A DNA stretch of 64,000 nt, taken from NCBI RefSeq assembly GCF_003464595.1, contig NZ_QRZF01000004.1:186001-250000 (forward strand), written 5' to 3'. The position numbers and the translations under genes are program-made. This document shows positions 46,228-56,825 of this stretch, one piece after another. Under the pieces are notes generated by a model, which did not search any database, was not told the DNA's origin, and saw only the letters and a program-made list of their open reading frames with translations. The stretch is from Bacteroides intestinalis (lineage in GTDB: Bacteria > Bacteroidota > Bacteroidia > Bacteroidales > Bacteroidaceae). Positions within the stretch are counted from its first letter, which is position 1. Each line of letters starts with the position of its first letter.

Positions 46228-49200
46228 TTATTCTTTAAAGAACAGTTTCTTCCGCAACACATTCGTACCATCACTGACCACCACAATATAGAACCCGCCT
46301 TGCATACCGGATAATTGCAAGGAATTAGTATTCACTTGCTGTGATAATACGCGTCGTCCCGACAAATCAATGATTTCAACCTGATTGTCTACATCGCTTT
46401 TCAATCCACTCCAAGCCAACTGACCGTCATAATAATAAATCTCTCCGGCTGATTCGGCAACCTCCAGTGATATACTTGTAGGGGTATCATTCACTAGTGC
46501 CGCATAGAGTTCGTGGATAGACCAATATCCACCCTTCGTCCCGGTCTGGGTAATTTTGAAGTGTGTTGCCGTCTCTTCCGGAAAACCGATAATCAGTACA
46601 GAAGTACCGTTTTTCCCTTCAGCTACAAGTTTCCAGTCAGCGTTAGCGCCATTCTTCACATACAGTTCATAACCGGCAGGACCGTCACCGGGACTTTTTG
46701 AAGAATCCAGGATTATTCTGTTCAACTTATTAGCTGCATTCATATTCACAGTAACCATCTGACCGGCTTTTTGTGACTGTCCTGTATCCCATCGGGTGGA
46801 TACATTATTGTCAATGGCATTACGGGCATTCCCATTGTTCACATTGGCAGTGATGCTCCATTTAGTGCGGCTCAACAAGGCATCGGTAGCCTCAAAAACA
46901 GGTGTAAGCGTGAGATTGCAATCCCACTCACCCATCAACTTAATCCTCCACGATTCTATGTCGAGGACACTGGCACCAACGAATGCCTGCTTCTCATGAC
47001 TTGAGTTAGCAATACTAGCGTCAGACTTCATATTTACTACCGCATTGTGCATCTTGGCCTTTCCAGTTGATTTAGGCAAATAGAAATGATAAACGTTACC
47101 GGTAGTCGAAAAATTGACCAGATTCAATACCAAGTTCCCATTATTAATAACAGTCGAATGTTTAGGTCCTCCCCAAAGATCTATGCCATAAAACTCAGCA
47201 TTTCCTGTAAATGTTTCACCCAAAGTAATGTAACGGGTATCAGGGAAAGCGGTACTCTTTGCTTCAAGAGCAACCAACTGCGTGTTCACCAGCGGAAAAC
47301 CTGCACTGCCCAGCGCATTGAACATGGCAGCATTCATCGAACCATCTATACCAAGCCCAAGTACCTTTCCAGAAGCAGCCCTGCCTGCACCGGACTTATC
47401 GAACACAATACCCTCGTATCCTCCGTAATGAAAATCATTGTAAAGAATCTCATCTGTACAATCTTCCACTGTAATAAAACGAAGTTCCTTCATATTCTGA
47501 TCGTATGCCTTACCATTATCAGCATCGGCATTATTAGACCAAGATCCAAATTTTGTTTCAGCACCACAAGCATATACAATGGTGTTGAACTGCATGTTAT
47601 TAACCATACCGCCTTGCGAACCTCCGCCTATACGAATCACATTCTTGAAAGCATGCCCTGCCAGATAGTCCACATAATGGTTATCGCACTTATTACTGAA
47701 CAAATCCAGTCCGTTCCAGGCTGCACGTATGCCGACGTTGACAATATAGATATCTTTCCCCTTCCCCTGAATGGTGTACGGATACTGTGCCATCGCAGGC
47801 AACATGGAAGAGAGTTGTTCAGGATAATTAATGGATATTCCACGAACACCACTACCGGCTTCAAGTTTCAAGAATGATTCTCCAGAAGGCTGTCCTTTAC
47901 CGGCATATACTTCAAAAATGGTTCCGTGCCCACGAGGAATGCTCCCGAAATCGGCTGCACCACGCAGTTCTACCCCGGTAGGCACAGTAAGAGTCCCGAG
48001 CATCTTATACCGCCCGCCGGGAAGATAGACAATACCACCCCCATCAGCTTTGGCTTTATCCAGGGCACTTTGTATAGCTGCAGTAGCATCTTTCGCACTG
48101 TTAAGGCCATTACGGATCGCATTTTGGATACTCTGCGTATTCGTAGAAGCATTGAAAGGCACAACGAAAGGTTCAATGCCGAAATCAAGGACATTATAAA
48201 GCGCCACACGGGCAGGTTTTGTTTCAGGTACACGCAAGTCAGGAAATTCCGGCAGTTTGTTCCTCTCCGTCAGAGCAGTGTGATCTATATGACATTCAAA
48301 CAGCGAATTATTTAGAACATCTGCTTTCTTTGCAAAACGGTTACCCTTAAGAATGCAGCGTGCATCCGATCCTATGAAAACTTGCGGGGTACTATTATTG
48401 AAGTCGCAATCCGAAGCGACAAAATCACCTGACATACTATTCACCGCTCCCCCTTTCACAGTACATTGCTCCATCATCAAACGAGAAGAAGAACCGGATT
48501 CCATAAGTACAGCATTCTCACGAGCGGATATTTCACATCCGTAAAACTGAACAGGTCCGTCGGCAGAAGATACAACGATACCATTTTCACAATTCTCCAT
48601 CTCTACGCGAGTAAACATAATGCCGGAGGAAGAACTACCATCAACATGAATACCGGTCTGGCAGTCTTTCAGATGAAAGCTGTAATTATGACCGTTCGGA
48701 TTGCCGTCACCGGACATGCTATTTCCGGTCTTAAAACCACAATTATATCCTTCGACATCGACGAAACAGGTGTAAGACCAGTCATTACGACGCATTGTTA
48801 TACCTACCCCATTTTGGTAGATCCAATCAGTGAAGGCGGAACCTGCTTTCGGTGCCCCTTCAAGCCCTGAACCTGCCCAATAATCAGGAGAAAAGTATAT
48901 CTGCTCAAAACGACCGACGTCAGCTATGTTATCAATCTCAATACCACGGCTCAGTGGGGTTCCATATACATCATAGATATTAGGGCAACCGCCACCGTTC
49001 TTTCTGGAAAGGATAATGCCGCTGTAAGAATTTACCAATGTTACATGACGGACATTACAATATTCATTACCCCATACACCATCACGTCCGTAAAGCACTG
49101 TCGGCGGATAAGGCTTTATATGATCCGGATCTTGGTGTGGATACCAAATGGAGAGGTAGGTCAAGGCAGTGGAAGGCTCCATGGTAATGAAAGATTTCGA

Positions 49201-49596
49201 CTCAAGTTCATCTCCCCCGGCATTGTCTACCATCAGAATGGTTCCCTGTATGGCTACTCCTTTGGTCGGCCGTTTCCATTCGCCACGCAGCGTCACACCT
49301 GTAGGAATATAAAGTTTTCCGGTAATACGGTAACGGCCGGCAGGAGCAAAAAGCACACCGCCACGCCTGTTCTCACCCAGTTTATTAAGTGCTGTTTGGA
49401 AAATACTCCACGAGTCTTTCATTCCGGTAGGATCTGCCCCAAAGTCAGCTACAACGTCATACGTTGCCACACCGATGTCATCTGCCGGATAATCATCCGA
49501 TGCGATTAATTTCCATTCACCAGGCTTATCATTTGATTGTGCCTGTACACTTACAGCTAATAAAGCTGAGATAAAAAGAAGTAATAATTTTTTCAT
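46228..49596 (-). CDS. Large two-domain pectate-lyase-like beta-helix protein with discoidin-type domain and sorting-like tail
   Basis: The 1122-residue protein has a signal peptide ending VQAQ. Two pectate-lyase-3 beta-helix domains follow. The first (about 40-450) has YDVVADFGADPTGMKDSWSI and GVLFAPAGRYRITGKLYIPT; the second (about 470-890) has YNVLDFGIEPFV and GGGIVYLPGGRYKMLGTLTV. An F5/8 (discoidin) domain spans about 910-1030 (ARNAIDNNVSTRWDTGQSQK, PAGYELYVKNGANADWKLV). The end (about 1040-1122, VEIIDLSGRRVLSQQV, GGFYIVVVSDGTNVLRKKLF) is like type IX secretion C-terminal domains. It probably acts on an extracellular polysaccharide, with substrate unknown. It lies convergent to the PUL and stands alone. 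Confidence 0.85.
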   Translation of the reverse strand: MKKLLLLFISALLAVSVQAQSNDKPGEWKLIASDDYPADDIGVATYDVVADFGADPTGMKDSWSIFQTALNKLGENRRGGVLFAPAGRYRITGKLYIPTGVTLRGEWKRPTKGVAIQGTILMVDNAGGDELESKSFITMEPSTALTYLSIWYPHQDPDHIKPYPPTVLYGRDGVWGNEYCNVRHVTLVNSYSGIILSRKNGGGCPNIYDVYGTPLSRGIEIDNIADVGRFEQIYFSPDYWAGSGLEGAPKAGSAFTDWIYQNGVGITMRRNDWSYTCFVDVEGYNCGFKTGNSMSGDGNPNGHNYSFHLKDCQTGIHVDGSSSSGIMFTRVEMENCENGIVVSSADGPVQFYGCEISARENAVLMESGSSSRLMMEQCTVKGGAVNSMSGDFVASDCDFNNSTPQVFIGSDARCILKGNRFAKKADVLNNSLFECHIDHTALTERNKLPEFPDLRVPETKPARVALYNVLDFGIEPFVVPFNASTNTQSIQNAIRNGLNSAKDATAAIQSALDKAKADGGGIVYLPGGRYKMLGTLTVPTGVELRGAADFGSIPRGHGTIFEVYAGKGQPSGESFLKLEAGSGVRGISINYPEQLSSMLPAMAQYPYTIQGKGKDIYIVNVGIRAAWNGLDLFSNKCDNHYVDYLAGHAFKNVIRIGGGSQGGMVNNMQFNTIVYACGAETKFGSWSNNADADNGKAYDQNMKELRFITVEDCTDEILYNDFHYGGYEGIVFDKSGAGRAASGKVLGLGIDGSMNAAMFNALGSAGFPLVNTQLVALEAKSTAFPDTRYITLGETFTGNAEFYGIDLWGGPKHSTVINNGNLVLNLVNFSTTGNVYHFYLPKSTGKAKMHNAVVNMKSDASIANSSHEKQAFVGASVLDIESWRIKLMGEWDCNLTLTPVFEATDALLSRTKWSITANVNNGNARNAIDNNVSTRWDTGQSQKAGQMVTVNMNAANKLNRIILDSSKSPGDGPAGYELYVKNGANADWKLVAEGKNGTSVLIIGFPEETATHFKITQTGTKGGYWSIHELYAALVNDTPTSISLEVAESAGEIYYYDGQLAWSGLKSDVDNQVEIIDLSGRRVLSQQVNTNSLQLSGMQGGFYIVVVSDGTNVLRKKLFFKE

Positions 49597-49722
49597 GCAA
49601 TATCAATTATTAGATTACGGATATCAAAGAAATGATGCCGCAAATATCCACCGGAGTGGTTAAAGAAAAGATTAATATGACATTAAAAACCAACTAATTT
49701 TATCTCTATATACTTAAAATAC

Positions 49723-49757
49723 GAGAGGCAGGATATTAATATAATACCCTGCCTCTC
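49723..49757 (-). terminator. Hairpin after mutB
   Basis: GAGAGGCAGG (49723-49732) and CCTGCCTCTC (49748-49757) pair perfectly over 10 bp around a 15-nt loop. It lies about 20 bp after the mutB stop; the following T run is weak. Confidence 0.7.
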
Positions 49758-49779
49758 TAAAATTATATGAATGAAAGAT

Positions 49780-51927
49780 TTATTCTTCGTCCATCAAGAT
49801 TTCCAGAATCTGACAAGCAGCTTTGGCAACCGGAGTACCGGGACCAAAAATAGCAGCTACACCGGCTTTATACAAGAAATCATAGTCCTGTGCAGGAATT
49901 ACACCACCTGCAATTACGATGATATCCTCACGACCCAGCTTCTTCAGTTCTTCAATGATCTGCGGAACCAGTGTCTTGTGTCCGGCAGCCAATGAAGATA
50001 CGCCCACTACGTGAACGTCATTTTCAACAGCTTCGCGGGCAGCTTCGGCAGGCGTCTGGAACAACGGTCCCATATCCACGTCGAAACCACAGTCGGCATA
50101 TCCGGTCGCAACTACTTTGGCGCCACGGTCGTGACCGTCCTGACCCATTTTGGCAACCATAATACGGGGCTGACGTCCCTCTTTCTTCGCAAACTTCTCG
50201 GCCAATTCGCAAGCACGCTTGAAGTCGCTGTCATTCTTACTTTCTGATGAATACACGCCTGATATAGTTCTGATTATTGCCTTATAACGTCCTACAATCT
50301 TTTCGCAAGCATAAGAGATTTCTCCCAACGTAGCGCGAACACGGGCAGCTTCTACTGCCAGCTCCAGCAAATTGCCTTCCTTGGTTTCCACGCATTTGGT
50401 AATAGCTTCCAATGCTTTCTGCACTTCAGCCTCATTTCTTCCTTCTTTCAAGCGCTTCAGGTTCTCAATCTGTTCCAGACGAACAGCCGTATTGTCGATT
50501 TCGAGGATATCAATCGGAGCTTCTTTCTCCAGACGATATTTATTCACACCAACAATAGTCTGAGAACCGGAGTCGATACGAGCCTGTGTACGTGCAGCAG
50601 CTTCTTCGATGCGCATCTTAGGAATACCGGTTTCGATAGCCTTTGCCATACCACCCAGTTTTTCTACTTCCTGAATAAGCTCCCAAGCCTTGTGAGCCAA
50701 GTCATTTGTCAGAGACTCTACATAATAAGAACCTCCCCATGGGTCAACGTTCTTACAGATATAAGTTTCTTCCTGAATATAAATCTGAGTATTACGTGCG
50801 ATACGGGCAGAGAAGTCTGTCGGCAATGCGATAGCCTCATCAAGAGCGTTGGTATGCAGAGACTGGGTATGTCCCAAAGCTGCAGCCATAGCCTCGATAC
50901 AAGTACGGCCTACATTATTGAACGGATCCTGTTCAGTCAACGACCAGCCGGAAGTCTGGGAGTGCGTACGCAAAGCCAGTGATTTCGGATTCTTCGGATT
51001 GAACTGTTTCACGATCTTTGCCCAAAGCATACGAGCCGCACGCATTTTGGCAATTTCCATAAAGTGGTTGGTACCGATAGCCCAGAAGAAAGACAAACGC
51101 GGAGCAAAAGCATCGATGTCAATACCTGCTGCTGTTCCGGCACGAAGATATTCCAAACCGTCAGCCAGCGTATAAGCCAACTCAATGTCTGCCGTAGCAC
51201 CGGCTTCCTGCATATGGTAACCGGAGATAGAAATAGAGTTAAACTTCGGCATTTTCTGAGAAGTATATTCGAAGATATCGGATATAATCTTCATAGAGAA
51301 TGCAGGCGGATAAATATAGGTATTACGCACCATGAATTCTTTCAGGATGTCATTCTGGATAGTACCTGCCATTTCTTCCAATTTAGCACCTTGTTCCAGA
51401 CCGGCATTGATATAGAATGCCAGAATTGGAAGAACAGCACCATTCATAGTCATGGACACAGACATCTTGTTCAAAGGAATACCATCGAAAAGAACCTTCA
51501 TATTCTCCAGTGAGCAGATAGATACACCGGCCTTACCTACATCACCTACCACACGTTCATGGTCAGGGTCGTAGCCACGGTGTGTAGCCAAGTCGAAGGC
51601 TACAGACAAACCTTTCTGTCCGGAAGCCAGATTACGACGGTAGAATGCATTTGATTCTTCAGCTGTAGAGAATCCGGCATACTGACGGATTGTCCAGGGG
51701 CGTAGTGTGTACATCACTGAGTACGGGCCACGCAGATAAGGAGGCAGACCGGCAGCATAGCCCAAATGTTCCATGCCTTCCAGGTCTTCTTTTGTATAAA
51801 CAGGCTTCACTTCAATGTGTTCCGGCGTTTTCCAATCAGCATGGATGCCGTTAGCCTTTTGCCACTCAGCACCGTTAGCGGGCTTGAATGCGGCATATAT
51901 ATCTAAGTTTTTAAAATCTTTTCTCAT
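49780..51927 (-). CDS. mutB: Methylmalonyl-CoA mutase, large catalytic subunit
   Basis: The 715-residue protein isomerises succinyl-CoA and (R)-methylmalonyl-CoA with adenosylcobalamin in the succinate-propionate route of Bacteroides. The N-terminal TIM barrel binds CoA ([57 protein letters not shown]). The C-terminal B12 domain has the base-on motif [14 protein letters not shown] with the axial His about 599, and [18 protein letters not shown] start at ATG 51927 ([14 protein letters not shown]), giving the usual length. The small subunit mutA lies upstream, separated by an octamer palindrome. Confidence 0.96.
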   Translation of the reverse strand: MRKDFKNLDIYAAFKPANGAEWQKANGIHADWKTPEHIEVKPVYTKEDLEGMEHLGYAAGLPPYLRGPYSVMYTLRPWTIRQYAGFSTAEESNAFYRRNLASGQKGLSVAFDLATHRGYDPDHERVVGDVGKAGVSICSLENMKVLFDGIPLNKMSVSMTMNGAVLPILAFYINAGLEQGAKLEEMAGTIQNDILKEFMVRNTYIYPPAFSMKIISDIFEYTSQKMPKFNSISISGYHMQEAGATADIELAYTLADGLEYLRAGTAAGIDIDAFAPRLSFFWAIGTNHFMEIAKMRAARMLWAKIVKQFNPKNPKSLALRTHSQTSGWSLTEQDPFNNVGRTCIEAMAAALGHTQSLHTNALDEAIALPTDFSARIARNTQIYIQEETYICKNVDPWGGSYYVESLTNDLAHKAWELIQEVEKLGGMAKAIETGIPKMRIEEAAARTQARIDSGSQTIVGVNKYRLEKEAPIDILEIDNTAVRLEQIENLKRLKEGRNEAEVQKALEAITKCVETKEGNLLELAVEAARVRATLGEISYACEKIVGRYKAIIRTISGVYSSESKNDSDFKRACELAEKFAKKEGRQPRIMVAKMGQDGHDRGAKVVATGYADCGFDVDMGPLFQTPAEAAREAVENDVHVVGVSSLAAGHKTLVPQIIEELKKLGREDIIVIAGGVIPAQDYDFLYKAGVAAIFGPGTPVAKAACQILEILMDEE

Positions 51928-51937
51928 CTTCTTTTTT

Positions 51938-52012
51938 AGTTGACGAGGATTTAGGTGACAAGTTGACAAGGCTTCCCTTTGTCCCTTTGTTCCCTTGTCC
52001 CCTTGTTAACTC
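51938..52012. repeat. Palindromic repeat of 7-9-bp words between mutA and mutB
   Basis: The left arm (51938-51971) carries GTTGACGAGG and GTGACAAGTTGACAAGG words. The right arm (51975-52012) carries CCCTTTGT, CCCTTTGTT, CCCTTGT and CCCCTTGTTAAC. The arms complement each other imperfectly, with a loop of a few bases. Like the other elements it fills the gap and reaches the mutA stop. Confidence 0.75.
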
Positions 52013-53865
52013 AATAATTTAGCGTTGTATTCCTTTAATGTTTCCAGTACGTTGACACGAACATGGATGAAATTCTCGATACCGGCAGCTTTCAGCTCGT
52101 CCATATTGGCAGGAGCACCGGCTACGATAAACATAGCACGACCATTCAGAGCCTTGAAAGCCGGAACAGCGTATTCTGCATATTCATCATCACTGGAACA
52201 AAGCACCACGATATCAGCTTTAGCAGCCATCGCAGCTTCCACACCTGCTTCTACAGTCGGGAAGCCCAGGTTATCAACAACCTCATATCCGGCACAAGCC
52301 AGGAAGTTACAAGAGTACTGAGCACGTGCCTGACGCATAGCCAGATTACCGATAGTCAGCATAAAAGCTTTCGGACGCTTGCCTGAAGCTTCTGTTTCGA
52401 GGCGCAATGCTTCGAATTCACTGGCAGCACGGTCAAAGTTGAGTGTAGCCACATCTTTTTCACAAGTATCATGACCACCGCAGCAACAAGTAGCTTCCAG
52501 CGGTTTCTTCTCACCTGCCTTCTCATTAAAGTTCGGGAACTGATTCGTACCCAGCAACACTTCGCGACGTTGAGCAACAGCTTTATGACGAGTCTTGTTA
52601 CTTTCGTTCACAGCAGCCTGTACCGTACCAGCTTTTACAGCAGCATAGAAACCACCTTCCTCTTCAACAGCCAGGAAAAGTTCCCAAGCTTGTTTTGCAA
52701 TGGATACAGTCAGATTTTCAATATAGTAAGAACCGGCAGCAGGGTCAATCACCTTATCGAAGTGAGACTCCTCTTTCAGCAGCAATTGCTGGTTGCGGGC
52801 CATACGTTCCGAAAATTCATTCGGAGCATCATAAGTCTTATCGAACGGAGTTACTGTCATTGAATCCACACCTGCCAGTGCAGCACTCATAGCCTCTGTC
52901 TGCGTACGCAACAGGTTTACATGAGCATCAAATAAAGTAAGATTGAACGTAGAAGTCTCAGCATGTATGCGCATTTTGGCAGCACATTGAGCATCGGCAT
53001 CATAAGAAGCTACGATGTTTGCCCACAACATACGGGCAGCACGGAACTTAGCAATCTCAAGGAAGTAATTAGAGCTGATACCAAAGTTGAATTTAATCTT
53101 CTTGGCAACAAGAGCAGCAGGAACTCCCGCTTCTGTCAGCTGATTCATATATTCATTACCCCAAGCTAGAGCATAACCCAATTCCTGGGAAATGTATGCT
53201 CCGGCATTGTTCAGCGTCAAAGCTGTCACATTCAGTACACGGTAGTTCGGCAGAGCAGTAGTTGCTTCAATCAGAGCTTTGGCTGTTTGCACCATATCAC
53301 CCTTTTCTTTGCCTTTTGCCAGCATCTTGTCGAAGAAATCATAACCGATGGAACCCTGCAACTTCGCCAGGTCATAACCTTTCTTCTGGAAGTAAGCCAC
53401 CAAAAGTTCTGCAAGTCCTACCACATGTCCCTGACAAGTATAGAAATTCAGCTCTACACACTCAGCGCAGATTCCTTCGAGCAAAGTCTCGATGTATTCG
53501 GCATTGAGTTCTTTTGCCTTTACACGGAAAGCCAGTGAATCGATACCTTTATTCAGGATATCCAGCGCTTTTGCATTGGCTTCCTTGGGGCATTCCACTT
53601 TAATTTCCTGGCGAACAAGCCACTCGTTGTTGTCTTTCTTGGTACCTCTGAGATAGGGGAATTCACCGGGAAGTGCATCCATCGTTTTCAGTTCCTCGAG
53701 GTCTTCCATGCGATAGAAAGGTTTTACCTTGAATCCTTCGTTTGTTTTCCAAACGAGTTTCTTCTCAAAATCAGCACCTTTCAGGTCAGCTACTACTTTC
53801 TCCATCCACTGTTCGGTTGTGGTGGGAGCAAAGTCCGAGAAGAGTTTTTCTTTACTGTCTGCCAT
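52006..53865 (-). CDS. mutA: Methylmalonyl-CoA mutase, small subunit
   Basis: The 619-residue protein is the catalytically inactive partner of MutB. It keeps the barrel (KPFYRMEDLEELKTMDALPG, ISSNYFLEIAKFRAARMLW, FDKTYDAPNEFSERMARNQQ) and a flavodoxin-like C-terminal domain (MLTIGNLAMRQARAQYSCNF, DIVVLCSSDDEYAEYAVPAF). It lacks the DxHxxG cobalamin motif, as usual for this subunit. Between barrel and C-terminal domain (about residues 455-475) is a cysteine cluster CCCGGHDTC that might bind a metal. The start is the ATG at 53865. A promoter lies at 53934-53963. Confidence 0.95.
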   Translation of the reverse strand: MADSKEKLFSDFAPTTTEQWMEKVVADLKGADFEKKLVWKTNEGFKVKPFYRMEDLEELKTMDALPGEFPYLRGTKKDNNEWLVRQEIKVECPKEANAKALDILNKGIDSLAFRVKAKELNAEYIETLLEGICAECVELNFYTCQGHVVGLAELLVAYFQKKGYDLAKLQGSIGYDFFDKMLAKGKEKGDMVQTAKALIEATTALPNYRVLNVTALTLNNAGAYISQELGYALAWGNEYMNQLTEAGVPAALVAKKIKFNFGISSNYFLEIAKFRAARMLWANIVASYDADAQCAAKMRIHAETSTFNLTLFDAHVNLLRTQTEAMSAALAGVDSMTVTPFDKTYDAPNEFSERMARNQQLLLKEESHFDKVIDPAAGSYYIENLTVSIAKQAWELFLAVEEEGGFYAAVKAGTVQAAVNESNKTRHKAVAQRREVLLGTNQFPNFNEKAGEKKPLEATCCCGGHDTCEKDVATLNFDRAASEFEALRLETEASGKRPKAFMLTIGNLAMRQARAQYSCNFLACAGYEVVDNLGFPTVEAGVEAAMAAKADIVVLCSSDDEYAEYAVPAFKALNGRAMFIVAGAPANMDELKAAGIENFIHVRVNVLETLKEYNAKLLS

Positions 53866-53933
53866 AGTTTATTTTATAATTAAAAAGATAATTAGTAATC
53901 TCTTCATTTACCTATTTGTATAAAATAGGACTT

Positions 53934-53963
53934 GCAAATATACTCAATAACTTAATAACACAA
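53934..53963 (-). promoter_or_regulatory. Promoter of the mutA-mutB operon
   Basis: On the minus strand TTG (53963-53961), 18 bp, then TATATTTGC (53942-53934) match the Bacteroides consensus with slightly short spacing. The 5' leader would be about 60 nt. Confidence 0.6.
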
Positions 53964-54142
53964 GGTTTTTTAAGTAAAATTCGCATGGAGAAATGACATT
54001 CTGCAAGTATGATTTTCGTATGTGTATGCATGATTGCAAAGTACACCTTACATTTTAGAGTATAAACTAATATTCCTGCATACTACCTAATTATCTTCTA
54101 ACACCTCTACCTATACCCCAAAAGAAAAACTCCAGCAAACCC

Positions 54143-54174
54143 TTTGCCACATCCCTTTTAATGCCTACCTTTGC
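54143..54174 (+). promoter_or_regulatory. Promoter of the YidE/AspT-type transporter gene
   Basis: TTTG (54143-54146), 19 bp, then TACCTTTGC (54166-54174) are a full consensus match, about 45 bp before the ATG at 54219. Confidence 0.82.
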
Positions 54175-54218
54175 GCGAAAATTCAATAAGTAAATAAAAA
54201 AGTTAGACAAAAGTAACT

Positions 54219-55880
54219 ATGGATTGGTTAGAGAGTTTGTTATGGGACCCTGCCTCCGTCGCCCATATCGTATGCTTGTATGCATTCGTAATATCTGTCG
54301 GCGTGCTTTTGGGTAAGATTAAATTTTTCGGGATATCATTGGGTGTCACATTTGTACTCTTCACTGGTATTCTGATGGGACATTTCGGTTTTACGGGTGA
54401 GACACACATTTTGCACTTCATCCGCGAATTCGGATTAATTTTATTTGTATTCTGTATCGGTCTACAAGTAGGGCCGTCGTTCTTCTCCTCTTTTAAGAAA
54501 GGTGGAATGACACTGAACATGCTTGCAGTAGGTATTGTGGTACTGAATATTGCAGTAGCTCTGGGTATTTATTTCATCGACGGGGGAATCGATCTTCCCA
54601 TGATGGTAGGTATTCTCTACGGTGCTGTTACCAATACTCCGGGTTTGGGTGCCGCACAGGAAGCCTTGAATCAGTTGAACTACACGGGCGATCCTATCGC
54701 ACTGGGATATGCCTGCGCTTACCCGCTTGGTGTTGTCGGTATCATTGGTTCCATCATTGCCATCCGCTACATCTGCCGGGTGAACCTGAAAAAAGAAGAA
54801 GATGAACTGGCCGTTCAGACTTCTGATATGAAGCACATGCCCCACATGTTGCACCTGGAAGTCCGCAACGAATCTATTGACGGAAAAAAACTCATCCAGA
54901 TCAAAGAGTTTATGGGACGTCCTTTTGTATGCTCACGTATCCGTCACGAGGGACATGTCAGCATCCCCAACCAAGATACGGAATTTCATATCGGCGACCA
55001 GGTATTTATTGTATGTTCCGAAGAAGATGCTGAAGCAGTAACCGCTTTCATCGGTAAAGAAATTCAGGTGGACTGGGAAAAACAAGACATGCCGATGGTT
55101 TCACGCCGTATATTGGTGACAAAATCCGAAATCAATGGTAAAAAATTAGGTAGCCTCCATTTCCGTAGTATGTACGGAGTAAACGTAACCCGTATCAACC
55201 GTTCCGGTATGGACTTGTTTGCTGATCCGAACCTGATACTACAGGTAGGTGACCGTGTAATGGTCGTTGGCCAGCAAGATGCCGTAGAGCGTGTTGCTGG
55301 AGTACTGGGTAATCAACTGAAACGTCTGGATACGCCTAATATTGTGACTATCTTCGTGGGTATCTTCCTGGGTATCCTGTTGGGTAGTCTTCCTATCGCT
55401 TTCCCGGGTATACCGACTCCGGTCAAACTCGGTCTGGCAGGTGGTCCGCTGGTAGTGGCTATTCTTATCGGCCGCTTCGGCCATAAGCTGAAACTGGTGA
55501 CTTATACAACCATGAGTGCCAACCTGATGCTGCGTGAAATCGGTATCGTACTCTTCCTTGCCAGCGTAGGCATCGAAGCCGGTGCTCACTTCGTAGAAAC
55601 AGTGGTAGAAGGTTCCGGTTTGCTTTATGTAGGCTATGGTTTCCTGATCACTGTTATTCCTTTGCTGATTATCGGTATGATTGCCCGCTTCTACTGCAAA
55701 GTGAATTACTTTACCCTGATGGGATTGATTGCCGGTAGCAACACAGACCCTCCTGCATTAGCTTATGCTAACCAGGCATCCGGCAATGATGCTCCGGCAG
55801 TAGGTTACTCTACTGTTTATCCGTTGACAATGTTCCTGCGTATTCTGGCAGGCCAGATGATATTGTTGACAATGATGTAA
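54219..55880 (+). CDS. AspT/YidE-family transporter with two RCK_C domains
   Basis: The 553-residue membrane protein has about five N-terminal and five C-terminal transmembrane segments, each half an AspT/YidE/YbjL duplication domain ([20 protein letters not shown] and [20 protein letters not shown]; repeated [16 protein letters not shown] and [17 protein letters not shown]). Between them are two cytosolic RCK_C/TrkA-C domains (about 210-370) that usually bind regulatory ligands. Relatives include aspartate:alanine antiporters. The substrate here is unknown; I expect an organic anion or amino acid. It has its own promoter and converges with a kinase-like gene across an 11-bp periodic repeat. 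Confidence 0.87.
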   Translation: MDWLESLLWDPASVAHIVCLYAFVISVGVLLGKIKFFGISLGVTFVLFTGILMGHFGFTGETHILHFIREFGLILFVFCIGLQVGPSFFSSFKKGGMTLNMLAVGIVVLNIAVALGIYFIDGGIDLPMMVGILYGAVTNTPGLGAAQEALNQLNYTGDPIALGYACAYPLGVVGIIGSIIAIRYICRVNLKKEEDELAVQTSDMKHMPHMLHLEVRNESIDGKKLIQIKEFMGRPFVCSRIRHEGHVSIPNQDTEFHIGDQVFIVCSEEDAEAVTAFIGKEIQVDWEKQDMPMVSRRILVTKSEINGKKLGSLHFRSMYGVNVTRINRSGMDLFADPNLILQVGDRVMVVGQQDAVERVAGVLGNQLKRLDTPNIVTIFVGIFLGILLGSLPIAFPGIPTPVKLGLAGGPLVVAILIGRFGHKLKLVTYTTMSANLMLREIGIVLFLASVGIEAGAHFVETVVEGSGLLYVGYGFLITVIPLLIIGMIARFYCKVNYFTLMGLIAGSNTDPPALAYANQASGNDAPAVGYSTVYPLTMFLRILAGQMILLTMM

Positions 55881-55966
55881 TGTCAGATGATATAAAAGAA
55901 AAGAGGGACTACGCAGTTGTAATCTCTCTTTTTTTTGTTCTGTTTTTCCCCTTCATATTACCAAAA

Positions 55967-56056
55967 CCGTATCTTCTCCGTACTTGCTCCGTGTCTATAC
56001 ACTTGGACTTGGTATGGAGTTGGTATGGACCAGATACGGAGAGGGTATGGCCCGGG
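55967..56056. repeat. 11-bp periodic repeat with a strand switch
   Basis: On the plus strand 56013-56056 reads four 11-bp units, TATGGAGTTGG, TATGGACCAGA, TACGGAGAGGG and TATGGCCCGGG, with a weaker unit at 56002. On the minus strand 55967-55999 gives the same TACGGAnnnnn word three times at the same period (plus-strand CCGTATCTTCT, CCGTACTTGCT, CCGTGTCTATA). The strand switch is near 56000. The element lies between two convergent genes. Confidence 0.82.
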
Positions 56057-56073
56057 TTATAAATTGTTCCGTT

Positions 56074-56700
56074 TCACTTTATTTTAAGTTTCACAAAATC
56101 TTCTATAAAATCGATAGTCTTTTCAATCCCCAGCACAGAAGAGTCAATGCACAGATGATAGGTTGCCGCAGCTCCCCACGTCTTGTAGCTATAATAGTTA
56201 TAATATTCCGAACGTTTTTTATCAGCCTTATTCATCATATTTTCTGCTTCTTCTTCTGTAACATGATGTGAAGCGCACAGACGGGCAACGCGTGCTTCAT
56301 GCGAAGCGGAAATAAAGATATTGGCACAACGGGGATGATCACGCAGGATATAATCGGCACAACGGCCTACAAAAAGACAGGATTTCTCTGCGGCTAACTG
56401 GCGGATTACATCGCTCTGCACCTTGAAAAGTGCATCGTTACTGAGGCAATTCTGAGTTGGTAAAGCACCATCTCCCACAAAAGGGAAACGCATACCAAAG
56501 AGTCCGCCGATAATCCCTTGCGAGGCGCGTTCATCGGCCTTCTCAAAGAACTCACGACACAGACCGCTTTCCTTGGAAGCCAGAGTTATTAACTCCTTGT
56601 CATAGAAATCGATACCCAGACGGGCTGCCAACTTCTCCCCTATCTCCTTTCCGCCACTTCCCAATTGGCGACCGATGTTCACAACGAATTTCTTATTCAT
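56074..56700 (-). CDS. Cytidylate kinase-like protein
   Basis: The 208-residue protein belongs to the cytidylate-kinase-like (AAA_26) family. Its P-loop variant is VNIGRQLGSGGKEIGEKLA, followed by GIDFYDKELITLASKESGL and FVGRCADYILRDHPRCANIF. The family is related to Cmk but lacks a clear canonical CMP-binding set, and its substrate is not established. It is distinct from the usual bacterial cmk of about 230 residues. It ends 18 bp from the 11-bp periodic repeat and is probably transcribed alone. Confidence 0.88.
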   Translation of the reverse strand: MNKKFVVNIGRQLGSGGKEIGEKLAARLGIDFYDKELITLASKESGLCREFFEKADERASQGIIGGLFGMRFPFVGDGALPTQNCLSNDALFKVQSDVIRQLAAEKSCLFVGRCADYILRDHPRCANIFISASHEARVARLCASHHVTEEEAENMMNKADKKRSEYYNYYSYKTWGAAATYHLCIDSSVLGIEKTIDFIEDFVKLKIK

Positions 56701-56825
56701 AGCTTCAATCTAAATATTGGTTTACTAATAGCAAAAGTAAGGATTTATAGGAAAGAAACAAAAAAATAATCTATACTAATTTTCCGGCTATAACTAACTT
56801 TATCACGAACCGCATGTTTTTCACT

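Noticed and set aside
47086..47877. 263-residue open frame on the plus strand
   Set aside because: It is antisense to the large pectate-lyase-like gene, whose domains are clear. The plus-strand translation shows no protein-family pattern.
55880..56062. 60-residue open frame after the transporter gene
   Set aside because: It runs through the 11-bp periodic repeat, and the resulting protein repeat has no family signal.
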